From: Candidatus Gastranaerophilales bacterium
GTDB taxonomy: Bacteria > Cyanobacteriota > Vampirovibrionia > Gastranaerophilales > Gastranaerophilaceae
Direction: 5' to 3'
Length of the DNA: 36,571 nt
Assembly: GCA_023662705.1 (NCBI GenBank)
Contig: JAMPIM010000018.1
Coordinates: 1 to 36,571 of the forward strand
In this document: positions 32,736 to 36,571 of the stretch, in pieces
Layout of the letters: each line of letters begins with the position of its first letter
How positions within the stretch are numbered: position 1 is the first letter of the stretch
Notes under the pieces: generated by a model
The model's input: the letters and a program-made list of their open reading frames with translations, nothing else
The model's database searches: none
What the model was told of the DNA's origin: nothing
Position numbers and translations under genes: made by a program

Positions 32736-32759
32736 TTGTATAACGACACGTCGGAAAAA
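32736..32759 (-). promoter_or_regulatory. Autotransporter promoter region with CGAC-GTCG inverted repeat
   Basis: On the minus strand TACAAT (complement of ATTGTA, 32735-32740) could be the -10. An inverted repeat CGAC-AC-GTCG (32744-32753) lies immediately upstream, between the expected -35 and -10, where a repressor could bind. No strong -35 is seen. Confidence 0.35.
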
Positions 32760-32819
32760 AACTTTAATACTTTTGGCTGATTCTTTACAAAAGTTTACAA
32801 GAAAACATAATGCCCGAGT

Positions 32820-32835
32820 GGTAAAGAGATTTACC
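32820..32835. repeat. GGTAAA/TTTACC inverted repeat with GAGA loop
   Basis: GGTAAA (32820-32825) and TTTACC (32830-32835) flank GAGA, a GNRA-type tetraloop if transcribed. It lies between the divergent autotransporter and radical SAM genes and could be an operator or a leader RNA hairpin. Confidence 0.4.
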
Positions 32836-32901
32836 CCGATACGATAATTTTATTTCCTCTTTTATAAGAATAAAATAGTTAAGTAATTTAAGGAGGAGTA
32901 T

Positions 32902-33738
32902 ATGAATAATATTTGCACTGCGCCGGTGTATAAGCTTGAAGAATTAAATAATATTTTTATTGAATTAACTGCAAAAAACTGTAACCAAAGATGCCAAAAC
33001 TGCTATATTGATTTTGGAACAAAAAGTTTAAGTAAATTCATAAAAGATTTTATCTCAGTTGACAGAATAAAAGAAGCTCTTGAAGATACACGACACGAAA
33101 ATATTCACTGCATTTATCTTACAGGGGCAGAACCTATGACACACCCAGATTTTAACAGTATCTTAAGATTATGTTTAAAAAGATGTAATGTTTGTATTTG
33201 TACAAACGGAAGTTTTTTAAACGAAAAGAAAATACGTTTTTTAAAAAAAGTTGAAGACGAAGGAGTAAATCAAATATTTTTCAAACTTTCTCTTGCTCAT
33301 TTTGATGAATTGGAAAGTGACAAAGTCAAATATAGAGGAAATTACAGACAAACATTTTTTGCTCTTAAAACATTATCAAGATACAATTTCTCTTCTGTAT
33401 TATCAATTCAAAACCATTACAAATTGGATAAAAACCTTATCTTAGAAATGTTTAATAAAATTTTTAAAGAACAGGAAATTCATACTACCGATTTACAAAT
33501 CACATGCTCTCATCCTGACTTTGAAGACGAGAATTATTCTAAACCATCCTCAAAAACAGACTGCATGTTCGGAAGAACATTATCAGAAAATGGAATTTAT
33601 GCCTGTCCATTCACTTCAAATGACTACAGAGGCAGGCTTGGAAGCACTTTCAAAGACTTCTCAAAAAGCATCGCAGCTGAAACAGATTTCTGTGCAACAT
33701 GTTCAAAAAATAACAATTTTATGTTCAGCATCGGATAA
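32902..33738 (+). CDS. Radical SAM protein with SPASM-like C-terminus
   Basis: A 278-residue radical SAM enzyme. The [4Fe-4S]-binding CNQRCQNC (CXXXCXXC, Cys27, 31, 34) lies after a strand that reads IFIELTAKN, and IYLTGAEPMTHPDF replaces the usual GGEP with GAEP. The C-terminal part has cysteines at about 221, 235, 264 and 267 (DCMFGR, YACPF, FCATC) that could bind an auxiliary cluster as in SPASM/twitch proteins. Such enzymes modify peptides or small molecules. No peptide precursor is next to it, so the substrate is open. AAGGAGGAG is a very strong ribosome-binding site. It sits alone between the autotransporter and the branching enzyme. Confidence 0.87.
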   Translation: MNNICTAPVYKLEELNNIFIELTAKNCNQRCQNCYIDFGTKSLSKFIKDFISVDRIKEALEDTRHENIHCIYLTGAEPMTHPDFNSILRLCLKRCNVCICTNGSFLNEKKIRFLKKVEDEGVNQIFFKLSLAHFDELESDKVKYRGNYRQTFFALKTLSRYNFSSVLSIQNHYKLDKNLILEMFNKIFKEQEIHTTDLQITCSHPDFEDENYSKPSSKTDCMFGRTLSENGIYACPFTSNDYRGRLGSTFKDFSKSIAAETDFCATCSKNNNFMFSIG

Positions 33739-33764
33739 AATTTAACTATATAAATATTATATAA

Positions 33765-33788
33765 CGCCCTCTTGAAGCACAAGTGGCG
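33765..33788 (+). other. Hairpin downstream of the radical SAM gene
   Basis: CGCC (33765-33768) pairs with GGCG (33785-33788) and CTTG (33771-33774) with CAAG (33780-33783) around AAGCA. No T tract follows, so it is not a standard terminator; it may protect the mRNA end. Confidence 0.35.
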
Positions 33789-33859
33789 CAATCATAGTAA
33801 ACAATTGTAACATTATTCATATTAACTAATACTTAAGAGTTACTTTTCTGTTAAGATTA

Positions 33860-33868
33860 TGTTATAAA
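33860..33868 (+). promoter_or_regulatory. Extended -10 promoter of the GH57 gene
   Basis: TGTTATAAA (TATAAA at 33863-33868) lies 41 bases before the ATG at 33910. A poor -35-like TTACTT is 17 bases upstream. Confidence 0.45.
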
Positions 33869-33909
33869 TAATAATGTAAAAATATATATTCTCAGAAACG
33901 GAGGCATCA

Positions 33910-35628
33910 ATGTCAGTAGGACAATTCGTATTTATGTTACATAGCCACCTGCCTTATTACAGAAAAGCAGGAATGTGGCCATTCGGTGAAGAAAACCTTT
34001 ACGAATGTATGGCTGAAACATACGTACCTCTTCTTAATGCAATCTCTGAATTATATGAAGAAGGTATCAAGGCTAAGTTAACAGTAGGCATCACTCCAAT
34101 TCTTGCCGAACAATTAGCAGATGAACACTTACAACACGGGTTCGTTGAATATATTGATTCAAGAATTAAAGCTGTTTCAAAAGATTTGGACAGATATCCT
34201 GATCCAAAAGTTGCTCATTCACAGCATTTGAAATACTTAGCTAAATATTATTTCGATTTATGGAACAAACTTCGTGATGATTTTGTTAACAAATACGAAA
34301 TGAACTTGATTAAATACTTTAAAAAATATCAAGATTTAGGTTGTATCGAAATTACAACTTCTGGTGCTACTCACGGTTTCTCACCATTGCTTGCAACTGA
34401 CAGCAACCTAAATGCTCAGTTTAAAGTCGGACAAGACACAACTAAAAGATTGTTCGGCAAAAAAGGTATGGGCGCTTGGCTTCCTGAATGTGCTTACCGC
34501 CAAGGTTACGAATATGTTGGCAAAGACGGTAAAAAACACTGGAGACCTGCTATTGAAGTTACTCTTCAAAATAACGACATTCACTACTTCTTTACTGAAT
34601 CTCACGTAATTGAAGGCGGTAACTCAATCGGAAACAGACGTGTAATCGGTATGTATGGAAACATTGAATACATTCCGCTTCCTGAAAGACCTGCAACAGG
34701 TTATGATACATATTCTGCTTACTGGCTTCCTGACGCTCAAGTAGCAGTTATGGGACGTAACGACAGAGCAGGATATCAAGTTTGGTCTGCGGCTGACGGA
34801 TATCCTGGTGACGGATGTTTCAGAGAATTCCACAAAAAAGACGATAAATCAGGCATGCACTACTGGAGAATAACTTCGCCAACAACGGATTTAGGCGATA
34901 AAATGCTTTATGATCCAGTGCTTGCTATGAATAAAATTAACGAGAACTCTGACCACTATACAACAATGATTTATCATTTGTTAAATGATTATAAGATGGC
35001 TAAAAACAAAGAAGGTCTTGTAATGGTTTCATTTGATACAGAATTATTCGGACACTGGTGGTTTGAAGGGGTTGAATTCATCAAACAGGTTATCAAAAAA
35101 TTCCATTCATTCTTGCCTGAAGTTGAAAGACTTACAGCCGGTGAATACGTAACAAAATATCCGCCAAAAGAAGCAATCCAAATCCCTGAATCTTCTTGGG
35201 GACAAGGCGGTCACTTCTATGTATGGATGAACCACTTAACAGAATGGATGTGGCCTATTATCCACTCTTGCGAAAAACGTATTAATGCAATCGTTGATGC
35301 TCACGCAGAAGTTCCTGAAGATAAATTGCTATTAAGAGCTTTGACACAATTGGCAAGAGAAAACTTATTACTTCAATCTTCTGATTGGCCGTTCCTGATT
35401 ACAACATGGCAGGCTAAAGATTACGCTACAGACCGTTTCAATGAACACGTTGAAAGATTTAGCTTAATCGCTGATATGATTGAAGCAGGTTCAATTGATG
35501 AAGCTAAACTTCACGAAATCGAAGAAATTGATAACTGTTTCCCTGAAATTGATTACAGAGTTTATCAATCAATCGAAGAAGGGGTAATACCTCAGCAAGA
35601 AAAGAAACTTGCTCCACTGTATCAATAA
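33910..35628 (+). CDS. GH57-family 1,4-alpha-glucan branching enzyme
   Basis: A 572-residue cytoplasmic glycoside hydrolase family 57 enzyme, of the branching-enzyme subtype that cuts an alpha-1,4 glucan chain and rejoins it in alpha-1,6 linkage to make glycogen. Landmarks are FVFMLHSHLPYYRKAGMWPF near the N-terminus (HSHLP region), GAWLPECAYRQGYEY with the predicted nucleophile Glu193, the acid/base Asp376 in VSFDTELFGHWW, and PESSWGQGGHFYVWMN in the C-terminal helical domain. GH57 branching enzymes occur in cyanobacterial relatives and thermophiles beside or instead of GH13 GlgB. A strong GGAGG ribosome-binding site precedes it. Single-gene unit with its own promoter and terminator. Confidence 0.92.
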   Translation: MSVGQFVFMLHSHLPYYRKAGMWPFGEENLYECMAETYVPLLNAISELYEEGIKAKLTVGITPILAEQLADEHLQHGFVEYIDSRIKAVSKDLDRYPDPKVAHSQHLKYLAKYYFDLWNKLRDDFVNKYEMNLIKYFKKYQDLGCIEITTSGATHGFSPLLATDSNLNAQFKVGQDTTKRLFGKKGMGAWLPECAYRQGYEYVGKDGKKHWRPAIEVTLQNNDIHYFFTESHVIEGGNSIGNRRVIGMYGNIEYIPLPERPATGYDTYSAYWLPDAQVAVMGRNDRAGYQVWSAADGYPGDGCFREFHKKDDKSGMHYWRITSPTTDLGDKMLYDPVLAMNKINENSDHYTTMIYHLLNDYKMAKNKEGLVMVSFDTELFGHWWFEGVEFIKQVIKKFHSFLPEVERLTAGEYVTKYPPKEAIQIPESSWGQGGHFYVWMNHLTEWMWPIIHSCEKRINAIVDAHAEVPEDKLLLRALTQLARENLLLQSSDWPFLITTWQAKDYATDRFNEHVERFSLIADMIEAGSIDEAKLHEIEEIDNCFPEIDYRVYQSIEEGVIPQQEKKLAPLYQ

Positions 35629-35637
35629 GAAATATAA

Positions 35638-35674
35638 AAAATAGAGGCAAACTGCTTGTTGCCTCTATTTTTTT
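35638..35674 (+). terminator. Intrinsic terminator after the GH57 gene
   Basis: AAATAGAGGCAA (35639-35650) pairs with TTGCCTCTATTT (35659-35670) around an eight-base loop, followed by T residues. Confidence 0.9.
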
Positions 35675-35683
35675 AATAGAAAT

Positions 35684-35719
35684 AAAAAAGAAGCGGTTCA
35701 AAAGAACCGCTTCTTTTTT
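35684..35719. terminator. Bidirectional intrinsic terminator after rpmA
   Basis: GAAGCGGTTC (35690-35699) pairs with GAACCGCTTC (35704-35713) around AAAA, with six A on one side and six T on the other. On the minus strand it begins just past the rpmA stop. Confidence 0.93.
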
Positions 35720-35725
35720 CAAATC

Positions 35726-35980
35726 TTATACAGCGTAAACTGAAACTTGTTTTCTGTCACGTCTGTGTGATTCAAACTGAACTTTACCATCGATTAGAGC
35801 GAATAAAGTATCATCTGATCCAATACCTACGTTGTTACCAGGGTGAACTTTTGTTCCTCTTTGACGAACGATAATGTTACCAGCTTTAACGATTTCGCCG
35901 CCGAATTTCTTAACGCCTAAACGCTTCGCTTCGGAATCACGACCGTTACGGGTGGAACCCATACCTTTCTTATGTGCCAT
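35726..35980 (-). CDS. rpmA: 50S ribosomal protein bL27
   Basis: An 84-residue bL27, whose N-terminal arm reaches the peptidyl-transferase centre. MAHKKGMGSTRNGRDSEAKR followed by LGVKKFGGEIVKAGNIIVRQ and RGTKVHPGNNVGIGSDDTLF is the canonical sequence. It starts directly with MAHKK, so unlike the Firmicutes form it has no cleavable N-terminal extension, and no processing protease gene (prp) is needed. AAGGAGAA is the ribosome-binding site. It lies 124 bases downstream of rplU on the same strand, with structured spacer RNA between, and ends in a strong terminator. Confidence 0.97.
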   Translation of the reverse strand: MAHKKGMGSTRNGRDSEAKRLGVKKFGGEIVKAGNIIVRQRGTKVHPGNNVGIGSDDTLFALIDGKVQFESHRRDRKQVSVYAV

Positions 35981-36009
35981 TTTTATTCTCCTTTTTTTAA
36001 CTTTTGGTC

Positions 36010-36058
36010 GGGTGACATTAGTTAAAATACTAAATCATATTGTGACTACAAGTCACCC
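36010..36058 (-). promoter_or_regulatory. Two mutually exclusive hairpins between rplU and rpmA
   Basis: GGGTGAC (36010-36016) can pair with GTCACCC (36052-36058), enclosing TTAGT/ACTAA (36018-36022, 36029-36033). The right arm can instead pair with GTGACT (36042-36047) via AGTCAC (36051-36056). The two options share bases 36052-36056, as in an attenuator or riboswitch. Confidence 0.45.
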
Positions 36059-36063
36059 TCTGC

Positions 36064-36097
36064 TGCAACTGTTACGAACTGGTTCGCGCTGGTTGCA
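36064..36097 (-). other. Stem-loop just downstream of rplU
   Basis: TGCAAC (36064-36069) and GTTGCA (36092-36097) form an outer stem, CGAA (36075-36078) and TTCG (36083-36086) an inner one around CTGG. It has no T tract, so it is not a standard terminator; it lies eight bases past the rplU stop on the minus strand. Confidence 0.45.
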
Positions 36098-36104
36098 ATA
36101 TAAA

Positions 36105-36452
36105 CTATGCTTCTGCTGTTTCAGCAGATTTTTTAGAAGCTGTTGTTCTGATTTTGTTAATCATTACACGAGCAAAACCTTGTCTGTGACCTTGTTTTTT
36201 TCTGTAACCTTTTTTAGGTCTTTGTTTGTAAACAATGATTTTCTTTGCTCTGTCAGTTTTAATGATTGTACCTTCAACTGATGCTTTTTCAACATAAGGT
36301 TGACCAACTTTTGATTTAGCACCGTTAACAATCATAACAACTTTATCAAAAACAACTTTAGCGTCTTTTTCTTCGCCTAATAATTCAACGTCAACATAAC
36401 GTCCTTCTTCAACCTGGTATTGTTTACCACCTGTTTCGACAATAGCGTACAT
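36105..36452 (-). CDS. rplU: 50S ribosomal protein bL21
   Basis: A 115-residue bL21, a 23S rRNA-binding protein of the large subunit. MYAIVETGGKQYQVEEGRYV at the start, KVVMIVNGAKSKVGQPYVEK in the middle, and IIVYKQRPKKGYRKKQGHRQ with the basic tail are the family pattern. The C-terminus is extended by about 12 residues (TASKKSAETAEA) beyond the typical 103. AAAGGAAAA precedes the ATG. It is the first gene of the rplU-rpmA pair. No gene lies between them, so the prp gene found here in Firmicutes is absent. Confidence 0.97.
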   Translation of the reverse strand: MYAIVETGGKQYQVEEGRYVDVELLGEEKDAKVVFDKVVMIVNGAKSKVGQPYVEKASVEGTIIKTDRAKKIIVYKQRPKKGYRKKQGHRQGFARVMINKIRTTASKKSAETAEA

Positions 36453-36476
36453 TGTATTTTCCTTTCTTTTTGAGGA

Positions 36477-36513
36477 GTAGCAATCCTTTATTTCAAGGAT
36501 ATTTTTTTACTAC
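36477..36513 (-). promoter_or_regulatory. Hairpin in the rplU leader
   Basis: ATCCTT (36483-36488) pairs with AAGGAT (36495-36500), and GTAG (36477-36480) with CTAC (36510-36513) outside it. It sits in the 5' leader between promoter and rplU and could be a ribosomal-protein autoregulation site. Confidence 0.4.
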
Positions 36514-36541
36514 TAACCTATCTAATACTATTTATACTCCA

Positions 36542-36571
36542 TTTGTACCATAAGCCCAAGCATAGTGTCAA
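36542..36571 (-). promoter_or_regulatory. rplU-rpmA promoter, consensus -35
   Basis: On the minus strand: TTGACA (36566-36571), an 18-base spacer, and TACAAA (36542-36547) preceded by TG. The -35 is a perfect consensus match at the window edge. The leader is about 80 bases. Confidence 0.7.

Noticed and set aside
32811..32838. Sequence TGCCCGAGTGGTAAAG resembles the D-arm of a tRNA-Ser or tRNA-Leu
   Set aside because: No acceptor stem, anticodon arm or GTTCGAATCC T-arm follows at the right distance; treated as coincidence and part of an inverted repeat.
33521..33745. Small frame inside the 3' end of the radical SAM gene, considered as a RiPP precursor
   Set aside because: Fully overlaps a convincing coding frame in another phase, has no own ribosome-binding site, and lacks leader/core features.
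35874..36281. Long plus-strand frame across rpmA and rplU
   Set aside because: Antisense to two certain ribosomal protein genes; composition rich in Phe/Ser/Cys as expected for a shadow.
1..36571. CRISPR arrays, insertion sequences, integrases, att sites, prophage genes, toxin-antitoxin or restriction modules
   Set aside because: No regularly spaced direct repeats, transposase or integrase motifs, or phage structural proteins were seen on either strand.

Overview
The window is AT-rich and gene-dense, with tight operons on both strands. It holds bacterial housekeeping genes (cca, rpsU, rpmB, rpmA, rplU, clpP, ftsEX) and envelope genes of a double-membrane cell, including a classical autotransporter with a cleavable signal peptide. 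The mix also includes a DUF475/TerC protein, a GH57 branching enzyme, a FlhB/SctU-type export protein, several c-di-GMP-style signalling proteins, and hypothetical proteins with short Phe-containing N-termini. Together these suggest a non-photosynthetic relative of cyanobacteria (Vampirovibrionia/Melainabacteria, perhaps Gastranaerophilales). That placement is an inference from gene content; no marker phylogeny was run.

Layout. 1-1683: the tail of a DUF475 membrane protein, then cca. 1670-6340: a surface-glycan island of five glycosyltransferases/RgpF-like genes on alternating strands, with very short leaders and tail-to-tail overlaps. 6423-7667: a two-TM small protein, an SPFH/prohibitin protein and rpsU (57 aa, easily missed). 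7715-10012: a large EF-hand protein on the minus strand. 10191-15519: a plus-strand run of a small coiled-coil protein, the C-terminal half of a split transketolase, ftsE, ftsX, an HDOD protein, a pseudo-receiver/pseudo-GGDEF protein and an isochorismatase-like hydrolase. 15508-16191: a DPM1-like GT2 on the minus strand. 16272-21252: a second signalling operon (GAF-HD-GYP, exported TPR protein, two LuxR-type response regulators, pentapeptide-repeat protein). 21249-24198: a GNAT-like protein, rpmB, and a minus-strand operon of a LapA-like protein, clpP and a HTH/HP-repeat protein. 24278-26687: FlhB/SctU, a sigma-70 family factor and a possibly related membrane protein. 26783-29932: a GT39-like membrane glycosyltransferase, a polytopic membrane protein and a PHP phosphoesterase. 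29970-33738: a Pmp-like autotransporter and a radical SAM protein. 33910-36452: GH57 branching enzyme, rpmA and rplU with its promoter at the right edge.

How the parts work together. The glycan genes (1670-6340, 15508-16191, 26783-28285) probably build surface polysaccharide. FtsEX controls septal wall hydrolysis and here shares an operon with two regulatory proteins (HDOD, pseudo-GGDEF), which hints that division is wired to second-messenger signalling. The HD-GYP/two-regulator operon is a second signalling block that carries no histidine kinase of its own. The FlhB-like protein next to a sigma factor suggests a flagellar or type III export programme encoded partly elsewhere.

No tRNA, rRNA, CRISPR array, insertion sequence or prophage was seen. 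No stretch longer than about 200 bases lacks a gene; the largest gaps (32709-32901, 10013-10190, 33739-33909, 35981-36104) hold promoters and hairpins described below.
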